From Streptomyces sp. PCS3-D2 (GTDB lineage Bacteria; Actinomycetota; Actinomycetes; Streptomycetales; Streptomycetaceae), in contig NZ_CP097800.1 in assembly GCF_000612545.2 (NCBI RefSeq), positions 5,468,501 to 5,532,500 on the forward strand: a stretch of DNA of 64,000 nt, given 5' to 3'. Position numbers and translations under genes: made by a program. The notes under the pieces were generated by a model. It ran no database searches. It was given only the letters and a program-made list of their open reading frames with translations, and was not told the DNA's origin. This document shows, one piece after another, positions 53,040 to 62,725 of the stretch. Position 1 is the first letter of the stretch; each line of letters starts with the position of its first letter.

Positions 53040-54122
53040 TCACGGTCGTCCGCCCGGCGAGAGCAGCAGGAGCGCCACGTCGTCGCCCGGCCCGCCGTCC
53101 GTGAAGTCCGCCAGGTCCTTCCACAGCGCACCGACCAGGTCCACCGGATCCCGCGCCAGGACGGGCACCCGCGCGGCCAGGGGGTAGAAGCGCCCGGTCG
53201 CGTCCCGGGCCTCCGTCGCCCCGTCGGTGTGCAGCAGGAAGCGGTCCCCGGGCAGCACCGGCAGCTCCACCACCTTCGGCGGGTCCGGTCCCGCCAGCCC
53301 CAGGCCCAGCGGAGGTCCGGGATCCACCGGCACCTCCTCCACCGCCGCCCCGCGCAGCCGCAGCGCCGGCGGATGCCCGCACGACACGAACCGCACGAGA
53401 TCGAGCCCGGGCGGGAACTCCACCAGCACCGCCGTCGCGAACAGCTCCGGATGGTCCACGTGCGCATCCGCCGCGTCGGCCAGCAGCCGCCGGTCCAGCC
53501 GGCTCACGACCGCCGCCAGCTCCGCGTCGTCCAGCACGGCCTCGCGGAAGGCCCCGAGCAGCGCCGCCACCGTGGCCACCGCCGCCAGGCCGTGCCCCTG
53601 CACATCCGCGACCAGTGCCCGCACCCCGAACGGCCCGACCCGTACGTCGTACAAGTCGCCGCCCACCAGCGTGCCGCGCTGCGCCGCCCGGTAGAGGCCG
53701 GAGCAGCGCACCTCGCCCACCCGTTCGGGCACCGGCGGCAGCACCGCCAGTTGGGCCGCCTCCGCGACCGTCCGCACGCTGACCAGCTGCTCGTCCCGGC
53801 GCTGGCGGACCCAGGCGATGACCACGCTCAGCAGTCCGACGACGGCGACCGTGGCCAGGTCGGTGCCCCTGGCCTGCGAGACGCCGATGTCGTGCACCCC
53901 CAGCAGCACCAGGACGATCGCCGCGAAGATCGCGGTCCCGGCCGCCCCGTAGGCGAAGGCCGCCACCGGGGGCAGGCCCGCCAGGAAGAAGCCGAGCTCC
54001 ACGTCGCTCGTCATCGCCTGCGCGAGGACGAGCGCCACCAGTGCCGCCGCGGGCGCGATCCGGGCCCAGCGCGGCGGTGGCTCGCCGCGCAGCCCGCCCG
54101 GCTCGGCGCGTCCGCGTTTCAC
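53040..54122 (-). CDS. Membrane-bound SpoIIE-type PP2C serine phosphatase
   Basis: 360 residues. Residues 20-110 contain three hydrophobic segments. The C-terminal domain has the PP2C/SpoIIE pattern: AVLPPVPERVGEVRCSGLYRAAQRG, LVGGDLYDV, ALVADVQGHGLAAVATVAALLGAF, LHTDGATEARD, GDDVALLLL. It should dephosphorylate anti-sigma-factor antagonists. The GTG start at 54122 gives the best signal; the longer version to 54308 adds only Arg-rich sequence. No obvious anti-sigma partner is adjacent, though the whiJ-like ATPase lies at 10896. Confidence 0.92.
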   Translation of the reverse strand: MKRGRAEPGGLRGEPPPRWARIAPAAALVALVLAQAMTSDVELGFFLAGLPPVAAFAYGAAGTAIFAAIVLVLLGVHDIGVSQARGTDLATVAVVGLLSVVIAWVRQRRDEQLVSVRTVAEAAQLAVLPPVPERVGEVRCSGLYRAAQRGTLVGGDLYDVRVGPFGVRALVADVQGHGLAAVATVAALLGAFREAVLDDAELAAVVSRLDRRLLADAADAHVDHPELFATAVLVEFPPGLDLVRFVSCGHPPALRLRGAAVEEVPVDPGPPLGLGLAGPDPPKVVELPVLPGDRFLLHTDGATEARDATGRFYPLAARVPVLARDPVDLVGALWKDLADFTDGGPGDDVALLLLSPGGRP

Positions 54123-54211
54123 CCCTCCACCCTGGTACGCAGCCCGGGCCCGCGCACCCCGGACCGGTCCGCCGGGTGGCTGTGCGCGCCCCGTACCGCC
54201 ACAGTGGTGGC

Positions 54212-54970
54212 GTGACAGCAGACGAAAGCCCGGGAAGAGTGCCCGGCCCGGCCCACGTCGAGGCGCACGGCGCCGGCGGCGGCCCGGCGAGCGCGGAGAT
54301 GAGCACACGGCTCAACTGGCTGCGTGCGGGGGTGCTCGGTGCCAACGACGGGATCATCTCCACCGCAGGTCTGGTGGTCGGCGTCGCCGGGGCCACCACC
54401 TCCCGCCCGGCGATCCTGGCGGCCGGCGTCGCCGGGCTGCTGGCGGGCTCGCTGTCGATGGCGGCGGGGGAGTACGTGTCCGTCAGCTCCCAGCGGGACT
54501 CCGAGCGGGCCGCGCTCGACATGGAACGCCGGGAGCTGGCCGAAGAGCCCGAGGCAGAGCTGGACGAGCTCACCGACCTGCTGGCCGAGCGGGGCCTGAG
54601 CCGGGACGTGGCCCGGGAGGCCGCCGAGCAGCTCACGGAACGGGACGCCCTGCGGGCCCACGCCCGGGTGGAGCTCGGGATCAACCCGGACGAGCTGGCC
54701 AACCCGTGGCACGCGGCCTTCGCGAGCCTCATCGCCTTCACGGTCGGGGCGCTGCTGCCGCTGCTGGCGATCCTCTTGCCGGGGCCCTCGGCGCGGGTGC
54801 CGGTGACGGTGGTCGCGGTGCTGGTGGCGCTCACCCTGTGCGGGACGCTCAGCGCACGGCTGGGCGCGGCGCCGGTACCGCGCGCGGTCGTCCGCAACGT
54901 GGCCGGCGGCGCCCTGGCCATGGCCGTCACCTACGCCGTCGGCACCTGGCTCGGCACCACGACGGCCTGA
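54212..54970 (+). CDS. VIT1/CCC1-family transporter
   Basis: About 252 residues. The N-terminal membrane part has NWLRAGVLGANDGIISTAGLVVGVAGA, then SLSMAAGEYVSVSSQRDSE, an acidic cytoplasmic segment (ELAEEPEAELDELTDLLAERG) and three C-terminal membrane segments, the standard VIT/CCC1 layout. The family moves Fe2+ or Mn2+, so metal transport is expected. The GTG start at 54212 has no clear ribosome site; an ATG at 54300 (MSTRLNWLRAG) would remove a Pro/Gly/His-rich N-terminus. Confidence 0.93.
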   Translation: MTADESPGRVPGPAHVEAHGAGGGPASAEMSTRLNWLRAGVLGANDGIISTAGLVVGVAGATTSRPAILAAGVAGLLAGSLSMAAGEYVSVSSQRDSERAALDMERRELAEEPEAELDELTDLLAERGLSRDVAREAAEQLTERDALRAHARVELGINPDELANPWHAAFASLIAFTVGALLPLLAILLPGPSARVPVTVVAVLVALTLCGTLSARLGAAPVPRAVVRNVAGGALAMAVTYAVGTWLGTTTA

Positions 54971-55245
54971 CGGAGCCGGCCCCGCCCAGCCCCTGGGGTG
55001 GGAGCGCCGGGAGGGTCCGGCCCGGCCGCCGTAGGCCGGGAAACCGGCCCCGCCGGCGACTGAGGGCGCGCCCGGGGCGCGGGCACAGGGCGCGGGTGCG
55101 GGCGCCGGGCGCGGGCGCAGGGCTCGGGCGCGGGTACGGGGCGCCGCGCCGTGACGCCCCGCACGGGCACGGCCGTCCGGCGAAGGACGGCGACGCACCC
55201 CTGAATCCGCCGGAGCGCGGGGCAGCGACCCGGCAGGATGGCCCC
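54971..55245. other. Gap with G-rich tandem sequence
   Basis: No gene seen in 275 bp. The part at about 55065-55145 is a run of G-rich units (GCGCGGGC, GCAGGGC, GGGTGCGGGC) on one strand, low in complexity and capable of forming G-quadruplex-like structures. Confidence 0.55.
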
Positions 55246-56136
55246 ATGCGCATCGCAGTCACCGGCTCGACCGGCCTCATCGGCAGTGCACTCGTGCGGT
55301 CCCTGCGGGCCGACGGCCACGAGGTGGTGCGGTTCGTGCGGCGGGAGCCGGCCGGCGCCGACGAGGCGCGGTGGGATCCGGAGCGCGGCCACGTGGACCC
55401 GGCCGGGCTGGCCGGCTGCGGCGCCGTCGTGCACCTGGCCGGGGCCGGGATCGGGGACCACCGGTGGACCGCCGCGTACAAGCGGAAGATCCGAGACAGC
55501 CGCGTGCTGGGCACCGCCGCGCTCGCCGCCGCGCTCGCCGGCCTCGACCGGCCGCCCGCCGTCCTGGTCAGCGGCTCCGCCGTCGGCTACTACGGGGACA
55601 CCGGAGACCGGCCCGTGGACGAGGACAGCCCCGCCGGACAGGGCTTCCTCCCCTCGGTCTGCGTGGAGTGGGAGGCCGCCGCCGCCCCCGCCCAGGAGGC
55701 GGGTATCCGCACCGCGTTCGCCCGCACCGGACTGGTCGTCGCCCGGGAGGGCGGAGCCTGGGGGCGGATGTTCCCCCTCTTCCGCGCGGGCCTCGGGGGC
55801 CGGCTCGGCGACGGCCGCCAGTACTGGCCGTACATCTCCCTCCACGACGAGGTCGCCGCCCTGCGCCACATCATCGACACCCCCGCCCTCAGCGGCCCGG
55901 TCAACCTCACCGCCCCCGAGCCGCTGACCAACCGCCAGGTCACCGCCGCCATGGCCCGGGTGCTGCACCGGCCGGCGGTGCTGCCCGTCCCGGCGGTGGC
56001 CCTGCGCCTCGTCCTGGGGGAGTTCTCCCAGGACGTGCTGTGCGGTCAGCGGGCCCGTCCCAGCCGGCTCCTGGGGTCCGGGTTCGTCTTCCGCCACCCC
56101 GGTATCGAACAGGCCATCCGCGCGGCGCTCTCCTGA
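55246..56136 (+). CDS. TIGR01777-family NAD-dependent epimerase/dehydratase-like protein
   Basis: 296 residues. N-terminal Rossmann motif MRIAVTGSTGLIGSALVRSLRADGHEV, then RWDPERGHVD, VVHLAGAGIGDHRW, SGSAVGYYGDTGDR and PYISLHDEVAALRHIIDTP, which define the TIGR01777 (YfcH/SulA-like) family. AGGA lies 8 bases before the ATG. Such proteins are atypical short-chain dehydrogenases of unknown substrate; in some bacteria they affect cell division. Catalytic Tyr in SxxxYYG is present. Confidence 0.94.
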   Translation: MRIAVTGSTGLIGSALVRSLRADGHEVVRFVRREPAGADEARWDPERGHVDPAGLAGCGAVVHLAGAGIGDHRWTAAYKRKIRDSRVLGTAALAAALAGLDRPPAVLVSGSAVGYYGDTGDRPVDEDSPAGQGFLPSVCVEWEAAAAPAQEAGIRTAFARTGLVVAREGGAWGRMFPLFRAGLGGRLGDGRQYWPYISLHDEVAALRHIIDTPALSGPVNLTAPEPLTNRQVTAAMARVLHRPAVLPVPAVALRLVLGEFSQDVLCGQRARPSRLLGSGFVFRHPGIEQAIRAALS

Positions 56137-56290
56137 ACCGGCGTGCGACCGCGTGCGACCGTTCGTGACCCGGATGCGACCGCCGTGCGACCGGAGTTGT
56201 CCGCAATAGCCCGCCGAACTCGGGTTCCCGTTCGACCGGTTGGGGGAAGGAGGATCCCCACACAGCCGCGCCGACCTCGGGGAGGGGCAC

Positions 56291-57562
56291 GTGCTCAGCA
56301 GCGCACCCAATGCCGCGCACCATGCGGACGTCGTCATCGTAGGAGCCGGGGTCTCAGGACTCGCGGCCGCGCACCACCTGATCGCAGCCGGGGTCACGGT
56401 CACCGTCCTGGAGGCCGCGGACGACCCCGGCGGGCGGATGGCCACCGAGTCGGCCGACGGGTTCCGGCTCGACCGGACCGCCCAGTTGCTCAACACCGCG
56501 TACAGCGAACTGGAGCGCACGCCCGCCCTGCGCACCCTGGTCCTGCGCCCCTTCACGCCCGGCGTCCTGGTCCACGCCGACGGCAGGCAGCTGCGGGCCG
56601 GGTCGCTGACTCCCGCCCGGGCCCTGGCCAGCGGTTCCCTCGACCAGGCCCGGCTCAGCGCCGCCCTCGGCAGGCTCGCCGCGCTGCCCGAGGACAAGCT
56701 GCTCGCCCGGCCCGAACGCACCGCGGCCGCGGCCCTGCGTACCCGCGGCCTGCCCTCGCGCACCCTGAACGGTGTGCTCCGGCCGCTGCTCGCCGCCCTG
56801 CTCCGGGATCCTGAACTCACCACCTCCAGCCGGGTCGCCGACCTGGCCCTGCGCACCTTCGCCCGCGGCCGGCTCGCCGTGCCCGAAGGCGGCGCGGCGG
56901 CCCTGCCCGACCTGCTCGCCTCGGGACTGCCGCCCGGCACCGTACGCAGCGGCATCCGGGTCCGGTCGGTCGCCACCAACCTGGTGACCACCGGGGACCA
57001 CGGCGACTTCCGCTGCCGCTCCGTCCTGCTCGCCACCGGCGCCCGCGCCGCCGCCGAGCTGCTGCCCGGCCTGCGCGTTCCCGCGTTCCACGAGGTCACC
57101 GTCCTGCACCACGCCACCGCCGGCACCCTGCCCCGGGACGGCTCGCTGATCCTGGACGGGGACCCCGACTGGCCCGTCTCCCACACCGCCGTCATGAGCG
57201 CGGTCGACCCGACGCGGGCCCCGGCCGGCCGCAGCCTGGTCACCACGACCGTGCTCGGCCCGCCGCCGCCGGTGCGCACCGTCGCCTCGCGACTCGCCCG
57301 GCTCTACGACACCAGCACCCGCGAGTGGGAGCTGCTGGCCGTCCGCCACACCCCGGACGCCGTTCCCGCCATGCCCCCGCCGCACGACCGGTGCCGCCCG
57401 GTGCGGGTGCTGGCCGGCCTCTACGTGTGCGGCGACCACCGCGACACCAACACGGTCCAGGGCGCCCTGCACTCGGCCCGCCGCGCCGCCGGCGCGATCC
57501 TGCGCGACTTCGGCATCCCGCTCCCGGTCGCCCCGGAGCCCGCACTCCCGGTGGCGGCCTGA
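56291..57562 (+). CDS. FAD-dependent oxidoreductase (amine-oxidase/phytoene-desaturase-like)
   Basis: 423 residues. Dinucleotide-binding motif DVVIVGAGVSGLAAAHHLIAAGVTVTVLEAADDPGGRM (GxGxxG and the acidic ribose-binding residue), with GFRLDRTAQLLNT and a C-terminal LYVCGDHRDTNTVQGALHSARRAA FAD-pocket motif. The substrate is unclear; similar proteins act on amines, carotenoids or protoporphyrinogen. The GTG at 56291 has GGAGG upstream. A hairpin after its stop (57578-57615) separates it from the convergent regulator. Confidence 0.9.
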   Translation: MLSSAPNAAHHADVVIVGAGVSGLAAAHHLIAAGVTVTVLEAADDPGGRMATESADGFRLDRTAQLLNTAYSELERTPALRTLVLRPFTPGVLVHADGRQLRAGSLTPARALASGSLDQARLSAALGRLAALPEDKLLARPERTAAAALRTRGLPSRTLNGVLRPLLAALLRDPELTTSSRVADLALRTFARGRLAVPEGGAAALPDLLASGLPPGTVRSGIRVRSVATNLVTTGDHGDFRCRSVLLATGARAAAELLPGLRVPAFHEVTVLHHATAGTLPRDGSLILDGDPDWPVSHTAVMSAVDPTRAPAGRSLVTTTVLGPPPPVRTVASRLARLYDTSTREWELLAVRHTPDAVPAMPPPHDRCRPVRVLAGLYVCGDHRDTNTVQGALHSARRAAGAILRDFGIPLPVAPEPALPVAA

Positions 57563-57577
57563 GAACCACCCACGACA

Positions 57578-57615
57578 CAGGGGTCCGGTCCTTCCGCCTC
57601 GGGACCGGGCCCCTG
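57578..57615. terminator. Hairpin between convergent genes
   Basis: Arms at 57578-57591 and 57602-57615 pair over 14 bp with one G-U position, and a 10-base loop (57592-57601). It is positioned to end both the FAD-enzyme transcript and the leftward regulator transcript. Confidence 0.75.
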
Positions 57616-57656
57616 CCGTACGTCAGGGCGGTCCGGACGCGCGGCCACCGGCACGG

Positions 57657-59096
57657 TCAGGACAGCGCGGCCACCCGGTCCCGGTACGTCCGCACCGCCG
57701 ACGCGTCGCGGTAGGGCTCCAGCCGCCGCTCGAAGTCCCGTACGTACTCCACCGCCCGCACCGACCGCATCTCCATCGCCTGCTGGGCCGCCTCCGCGCC
57801 CAGCGCACACGCCTGGTCCAGCTCGCCCAGCCCCAGCCGGGCCGTGGCCAGCACCACCCGGCAGAACAGCCGCGACCGCGCGAACCCCGGCGCCCGCAAC
57901 TGCAGGGAGCGCTCCGCGTGCTGTGCCGAGGCCCGGTACTGCTGCAGGTCCCGGTGGCAATGCCCGAACTCGTCCGCGAGCTGCGCCTCGTCGTACAGGC
58001 GCGCCCAGTGCGGTACGTCGTCCCCCGGCCGGGCCGCGCCCAGCGCGCGCTCGGCCCGTACCAGGGAGGCCGTCGCCGCCCGGACCTCGCCAAGGACCGC
58101 GTGCCCGCGCGCCTCCGCCGCGTGCAGCAGGGCCTGCACCACCGGCGGCGGGCCTGAGCCGACGCCCTGCTGGGCCACCCGGGCCAGCTGCACCGCCTCC
58201 CGGCCGTGCCCGAGGTAGACCGCCTGCCGGCTCATGGTGACCAGCACGTACGAGCCGTAGGGACGGTCCCCGGCCGCCTGCGCGAGCCGCAGGGCCTGCA
58301 CGAAGTACCGCTGGGCGAGCCCGTGCGCGGCGATGTCGTACGAGGTCCAGCCCGCGAGCCGGGTGAGGTCGGCGGCGGCCGAGAACAGCCGCCGCCCCGT
58401 GGTCTCGCCGTAGGTGCCCCGGAGCATCGGCTCGGCCTCGTGCTCCAGGTACCGCACGAGGGCCTGGCGGGCGTGCCCGCCGCCGTAGGTGTGGTCCAGG
58501 GTCCGGAAGAGCTCGCTCACCGATCTCAGGGCGGCGATGTCGCCGGCCGTCACGCGCTGTCCGGGCCCCCGGTCGATCTGCCGCTGCCGAGGGACCGAGG
58601 CCCGGCCCTGGAGCGGCACGCGGGCCGCGGCCGGTTCCGCGCCCCGGGCCACGCGCTCGTCGGGCCGTCCGATCAGCCAGTCCCGGCTCGGCACGACCAG
58701 CCCGGCCGGGGTGAAGGCGATCTTCCGGAGTTCGGCGTGGGAGCCGGAGTCCTTGCGCCACAGACCGCTCGCGATGTCCACGGCCTCCTCGGGGGTGGCC
58801 GCGAACTCCAGGCCCGCGTAGACCGGGGCGCAGGCGTCGAGGCCCAGGTCCTGCGCGGAGAGCCGGCGCCCCAGGCGCCGGGTGAACACCTCGGCGATCA
58901 GCGCCGGAGTGGTCCCGCGCGGCTGCTGGCCGCGCAGCCAGCGGGTCACGGAGGTTTTGTCGTACCGCAGGTCGAGACCGTGTTCGAGACCGAGCTGGTC
59001 GACGCGGCGGGCGAGCCCGGCGTTGGAGAACCCGGCTTCCGCGATCAGCGCCGCCAGCTGCCGGTTGGGGACGCGCTGGGCAGGTCGTTCCGTCAT
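57657..59096 (-). CDS. TPR-like transcriptional regulator, similar to NsdA
   Basis: 479 residues. The first 80 residues have a helix-turn-helix-like pattern (RQLAALIAEAGFSNAGLARRVDQLG, DKTSVTRWLRGQQPRGTTPALIAEVF). The rest is helical and TPR-like (LAQRYFVQALRLAQAAGDRPYG, ARRALAAARPG, AEAAQQAMEM). Proteins of this kind in Streptomyces, such as NsdA, influence sporulation and antibiotic production. I match it to that family by pattern only. The ATG at 59096 starts MTERPAQRVPNRQ; upstream extension is Arg-rich and unlikely. Confidence 0.85.
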   Translation of the reverse strand: MTERPAQRVPNRQLAALIAEAGFSNAGLARRVDQLGLEHGLDLRYDKTSVTRWLRGQQPRGTTPALIAEVFTRRLGRRLSAQDLGLDACAPVYAGLEFAATPEEAVDIASGLWRKDSGSHAELRKIAFTPAGLVVPSRDWLIGRPDERVARGAEPAAARVPLQGRASVPRQRQIDRGPGQRVTAGDIAALRSVSELFRTLDHTYGGGHARQALVRYLEHEAEPMLRGTYGETTGRRLFSAAADLTRLAGWTSYDIAAHGLAQRYFVQALRLAQAAGDRPYGSYVLVTMSRQAVYLGHGREAVQLARVAQQGVGSGPPPVVQALLHAAEARGHAVLGEVRAATASLVRAERALGAARPGDDVPHWARLYDEAQLADEFGHCHRDLQQYRASAQHAERSLQLRAPGFARSRLFCRVVLATARLGLGELDQACALGAEAAQQAMEMRSVRAVEYVRDFERRLEPYRDASAVRTYRDRVAALS

Positions 59097-59268
59097 CGGC
59101 TCCACGGTTTCCTGACGTGACGGACCGGAGTCCCGGCCCTTGAACGGCGTGAATGTAGCGGCGAACTTCGCCCGCACCGCCCTCTCTGCCCCACATTCAT
59201 CCGATCGTGTGCAGAATCGGTAGGGCTCTTTACGGACTCGCCCCCTCCCTCGGCGTACGCTGCGGGCC

Positions 59269-59565
59269 ATGACCCGCCGGCACCACCCGTCACGCCCGTC
59301 CGAGGAGCGCCCCGAATCCACCGCTCCGCTGCCTCCGCCCGAGCTCACCGAGGCCGAGTGCCGGCGCTGTGGCACCTACATCGCGGGGCTCGACGGCCGG
59401 TACGCGTGCGGTGTGTGCGGCTGGGTGAACGACCACTCGGAGGGCCACCGGCGACTGCCGCGCGCGGACGAGGACCCGGACCGCCCGTCGAAGAGGCGGC
59501 GGCGGCCGAAGCCACTGCCGTCGCGTCTGCCCGAGCCCGGTCCGGAGCCGGAAGCGGGGCCCTGA
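59269..59565 (+). CDS. Small zinc-ribbon protein
   Basis: 98 residues. Two CxxC pairs, CRRCGTY and CGVCGW, 15 residues apart, would bind one zinc. The N-terminus is Pro/Arg-rich and the C-terminus is a basic Arg/Lys/Pro tail. It is divergent from the TPR-like regulator and 76 bp before lipB. A nucleic-acid-related role is likely but not shown. No ribosome site is clear, so it may be leaderless. Confidence 0.72.
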   Translation: MTRRHHPSRPSEERPESTAPLPPPELTEAECRRCGTYIAGLDGRYACGVCGWVNDHSEGHRRLPRADEDPDRPSKRRRRPKPLPSRLPEPGPEPEAGP

Positions 59566-59641
59566 GGAGGGCCCTACGGGCGGCCGTACCCTTGCTGGGT
59601 GAAGTACGTGCACACAGCAGGTTCGACGAGGAGGCGCTGCG

Positions 59642-60433
59642 GTGGCTGAGCTTGGGTTTGTCCGTCTGGGCTTCGGAGCGGAATCCGTCGAGTACACCCG
59701 GGCCTGGGAAGAGCAGCGCAGGGTGCACGCGGCCCGCTTCGCGGACGAGATCGAGGACACCTGCCTCCTGCTGGAGCACCTGCCCGTCTACACGGCCGGC
59801 CGGCGCACCGACCCCAGCGAGCGCCCGCTCGACGGCACCCCCGTCATCGACGTGGACCGCGGCGGGAAGATCACCTGGCACGGCCCCGGCCAGCTCGTCG
59901 GTTATCCGATCATGAAGCTGCCCCGGCCGGTGGACGTGGTCGCCCATGTCCGCCGCCTGGAGGAGGCGCTGATCCGTACCGCCGCCGACTTCGGCCTGGA
60001 GACCACCCGGGTCGAGGGCCGTTCCGGCGTCTGGGTGCTCGGGGACCCGGTCGAGGAGCGCCCGAAGATCGCCGGACTGTCCCTCGACTTCGACCCGCGG
60101 ATCGCCGACGAGGAATTCGACCCCCGACTCAACGGCCCCGAGTACGCCCCGTCCAACGCCGGCCAGCGGCGCGAGGACCGCAAGCTCGCCGCCATCGGGA
60201 TCCGGGTGGCCAAGGGCGTCACCATGCACGGCTTCGCGCTCAACGTGAACCCGGACAGCACCTGGTTCGACCGGATCATCCCCTGCGGGATCCGGGACGC
60301 CGGTGTGACCTCGCTCTCGTACGAACTGGGCCGTGACATCACCCTCGCCGAGGTGCTCCCGGTCGTCGAGCGCCACCTGAGGGACGTACTGGAGCACGCC
60401 GACGTGCGCCCCCGCGAGATCGAGACCGCATAG
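59642..60433 (+). CDS. lipB: Octanoyl-[ACP]:protein N-octanoyltransferase
   Basis: 263 residues. It moves an octanoyl group from ACP to the lipoyl domains of dehydrogenase complexes. Catalytic Cys is in [12 protein letters not shown] (C215) and the catalytic Lys in [11 protein letters not shown] (K181), with [19 protein letters not shown] as the RGG(K/D) motif. A roughly 30-residue insertion ([19 protein letters not shown]) between strands is a common feature in Streptomyces. The GTG start has AGGAGG eight bases upstream. lipA follows after 119 bp, the standard order for lipoate synthesis. Confidence 0.97.
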   Translation: MAELGFVRLGFGAESVEYTRAWEEQRRVHAARFADEIEDTCLLLEHLPVYTAGRRTDPSERPLDGTPVIDVDRGGKITWHGPGQLVGYPIMKLPRPVDVVAHVRRLEEALIRTAADFGLETTRVEGRSGVWVLGDPVEERPKIAGLSLDFDPRIADEEFDPRLNGPEYAPSNAGQRREDRKLAAIGIRVAKGVTMHGFALNVNPDSTWFDRIIPCGIRDAGVTSLSYELGRDITLAEVLPVVERHLRDVLEHADVRPREIETA

Positions 60434-60552
60434 AGACCTCCCGGCTACGGGAATGAGTCCGGCCGCTCGCAGGTTGGTCGGCGTAAGAGCGTACGAAATT
60501 ACGGGCGTACCCTGGTGGACGCCCGAACAATCGAAGTCACAGGGAGCCGGTC

Positions 60553-61506
60553 GTGTCCGCAGTCGCACCCGACGGACGCAAGATGCTGCGCCTCGAGGTC
60601 CGGAATGCCCAGACCCCCATCGAGCGCAAGCCCGAGTGGATCAAGACCCGGGCGAAGATGGGCCCCGAGTACACCAAGATGCAGGCCCTGGTGAAGGGCG
60701 AAGGACTGCACACGGTGTGCCAGGAGGCCGGCTGTCCCAACATCTACGAGTGCTGGGAAGACCGCGAGGCCACCTTCCTCATCGGCGGTGACCAGTGCAC
60801 CCGACGCTGTGACTTCTGCCAGATCGACACGGGCAAGCCCGAGGCGCTGGACCGCGACGAACCGCGCCGCGTCGGCGAGTCCGTCGTCACGATGGACCTG
60901 AACTACGCCACGATCACGGGCGTCGCGCGCGACGACCTGGCCGACGGCGGGGCCTGGCTGTACGCGGAGACCGTGCGCCAGATCCACCAGCAGACGGCGG
61001 GCCGCGAGGCCGGCCACACCAAGGTCGAGCTGCTGGCCCCCGACTTCAACGCCGTTCCGGAGCTGCTGGAAGAGGTCTTCGCCTCCCGCCCCGAGGTCTT
61101 CGCGCACAACGTCGAGACGGTGCCGCGGATCTTCAAGCGGATCCGTCCGGGCTTCCGCTACGAGCGCTCGCTTGAGGTGATCACCAAGGCGCGTGCGTAC
61201 GGCCTGGTCACCAAGTCGAACCTGATCCTCGGCATGGGCGAGGAGCGCGAGGAGGTCTCGCAGGCCCTGAAGGACCTGCACGAGGCCGGCTGCGAGCTCA
61301 TCACCATCACCCAGTACCTGCGGCCCTCGCCGCGGCACCACCCCGTCGAGCGCTGGGTGAAGCCGGCCGAGTTCGTCGAGCTGGCGAAGGAGGCCGAGGA
61401 GATCGGCTACTCGGGCGTCATGTCCGGCCCGCTCGTCCGGTCCTCGTACCGCGCGGGGCGCCTGTACCAGCAGGCCATGGAGAAGCGCAGCGGGGCCGTG
61501 GCGTAG
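60553..61506 (+). CDS. lipA: Lipoyl synthase (radical SAM)
   Basis: 317 residues. It inserts two sulfurs into the octanoyl group made by LipB. The radical SAM motif is C82-x3-C86-x2-C89 in CTRRCDFCQ; the auxiliary cluster uses Cys56, Cys61 and Cys67 in [19 protein letters not shown] lies upstream of the GTG start. Its C-terminal RSSYRAG motif, which supplies the serine ligand of the auxiliary cluster, is present in [12 protein letters not shown]. Confidence 0.97.
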   Translation: MSAVAPDGRKMLRLEVRNAQTPIERKPEWIKTRAKMGPEYTKMQALVKGEGLHTVCQEAGCPNIYECWEDREATFLIGGDQCTRRCDFCQIDTGKPEALDRDEPRRVGESVVTMDLNYATITGVARDDLADGGAWLYAETVRQIHQQTAGREAGHTKVELLAPDFNAVPELLEEVFASRPEVFAHNVETVPRIFKRIRPGFRYERSLEVITKARAYGLVTKSNLILGMGEEREEVSQALKDLHEAGCELITITQYLRPSPRHHPVERWVKPAEFVELAKEAEEIGYSGVMSGPLVRSSYRAGRLYQQAMEKRSGAVA

Positions 61507-61713
61507 GCGACGGGCGACCACCGCACCGGCGCGGCCCCCGGGCTTCTCCCGCGAGGGGGGAATCCGGCGGGCCGCGTCGGCGTCTGCAACGTGTCCATCA
61601 CATTTGACCGGCCGGTCATGCCCTGGTAACACCAGTCAGTGACGCTTGGTCCACGCACCGTAGACATCCGCCCACCTCGCGAAGACGTGAGCATCGTGAA
61701 AGGGATCGACATC

Positions 61714-61911
61714 ATGCAGGCCGCGCCCGTACGCGCCATCGCCATCCCGACGCTCTCCGACGCCTTCCGGGGCCTTGAGTCCCTCCTGATGAGCGGGGCC
61801 CGCCGCAACGCCTGGACGGCCGTCCTGGAGGACCGCAAGAGGGCCCGGGACCGGGTCGAAACCGAACACGTACTTGAGGCCGCGGCTACCCGGACCCCGC
61901 AGGCCACGTAA
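61714..61911 (+). CDS. Small conserved actinobacterial protein
   Basis: 65 residues (MQAAPVRAIAIPTLSDAFR...), soluble, with an Arg-rich second half (ARRNAWTAVLEDRKRARDR). The ATG at 61714 follows AAAGGGA; earlier in-frame GTGs at 61687 and 61639 would add a less likely N-terminus. It lies between lipA and the DUF4191 gene and is of unknown function. Confidence 0.65.
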   Translation: MQAAPVRAIAIPTLSDAFRGLESLLMSGARRNAWTAVLEDRKRARDRVETEHVLEAAATRTPQAT

Positions 61912-61921
61912 ACTTCCCTGT

Positions 61922-62620
61922 ATGGCGAGGAAGTCAAACGCAGAGACTGCTGCGAACCCCGGGCGACTGAAGCAGATCGCCCTGACGTACAAGATGACGC
62001 GCAAGGCCGACCCGAAGGTCGGTCTGATCGTCGCGGGCGTGGGAATCGTCACCTTCGGTGTCTTTCTTGCGATCGGCTTCCTGATCGACCACCCGGTCTA
62101 CCTGGGCATCCTGGGCTTCCTGGTGGCTTTCCTCGCGATGGCGATCGTCTTCGGGCGACGGGCCGAGCGGGCTGCCTTCGGGCAGATGGAGGGACAGCCG
62201 GGCGCGGCCGCGGCCGTACTGGACAACGTGGGACGGGGCTGGACGACCACCCCGGCCATCGCGATGACCCGGCAGCAGGACATCGTCCACCGTGCCGTGG
62301 GCAAGGCCGGCGTCGTGCTGATCGCCGAGGGCAACCCGAACCGGGTGAAGCCGCTGCTCGCGAACGAGAAGAAGAAGATGGCCCGGATCATGCCGGACGT
62401 GCCCGTCCACGACTTCATCGTGGGCACGGGCGAGGGCGAGGTGCCGCTCAAGAAGGTGCGCACCACCCTGCTCAAGCTGCCGCGCGTCCTGACCGGCCCG
62501 CAGATCACCACGGTCAACGACAAGCTGCGCGCCATGGGCGACCTCATGAGCAACATGCCGTTGCCGAAGGGCCCCATGCCCAAGGGCATGAAGATGCCGC
62601 GCGGCGGGAAGATGCGCTGA
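61922..62620 (+). CDS. DUF4191 integral membrane protein
   Basis: 232 residues. After a basic N-terminus there are two membrane helices (about residues 40-62 and 66-90) followed by a soluble domain rich in Lys/Arg (KGMKMPRGGKMR at the end). The sequence fits the actinobacterial DUF4191 family, usually near lipA. The function is unknown. It starts 10 bp after the previous stop and ends before a very strong terminator. Confidence 0.9.
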   Translation: MARKSNAETAANPGRLKQIALTYKMTRKADPKVGLIVAGVGIVTFGVFLAIGFLIDHPVYLGILGFLVAFLAMAIVFGRRAERAAFGQMEGQPGAAAAVLDNVGRGWTTTPAIAMTRQQDIVHRAVGKAGVVLIAEGNPNRVKPLLANEKKKMARIMPDVPVHDFIVGTGEGEVPLKKVRTTLLKLPRVLTGPQITTVNDKLRAMGDLMSNMPLPKGPMPKGMKMPRGGKMR

Positions 62621-62646
62621 CCCGCTCAGCCTATTTCCGTATACGA

Positions 62647-62690
62647 CACAGGGGTGCCCCCGAGCCGGTCGGCTCGGGGGCACCCCTGTG
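62647..62690. terminator. Perfect 20-bp hairpin terminator
   Basis: The arms 62647-62666 and 62671-62690 are perfectly complementary over 20 bp, with a GGTC loop. It lies between the DUF4191 gene and the convergent RDD gene, so it could end both transcripts. Confidence 0.92.
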
Positions 62691-62725
62691 CCGGTCGTCG
62701 CTGTGCCCGCCGGCCTGCTGCCCGT

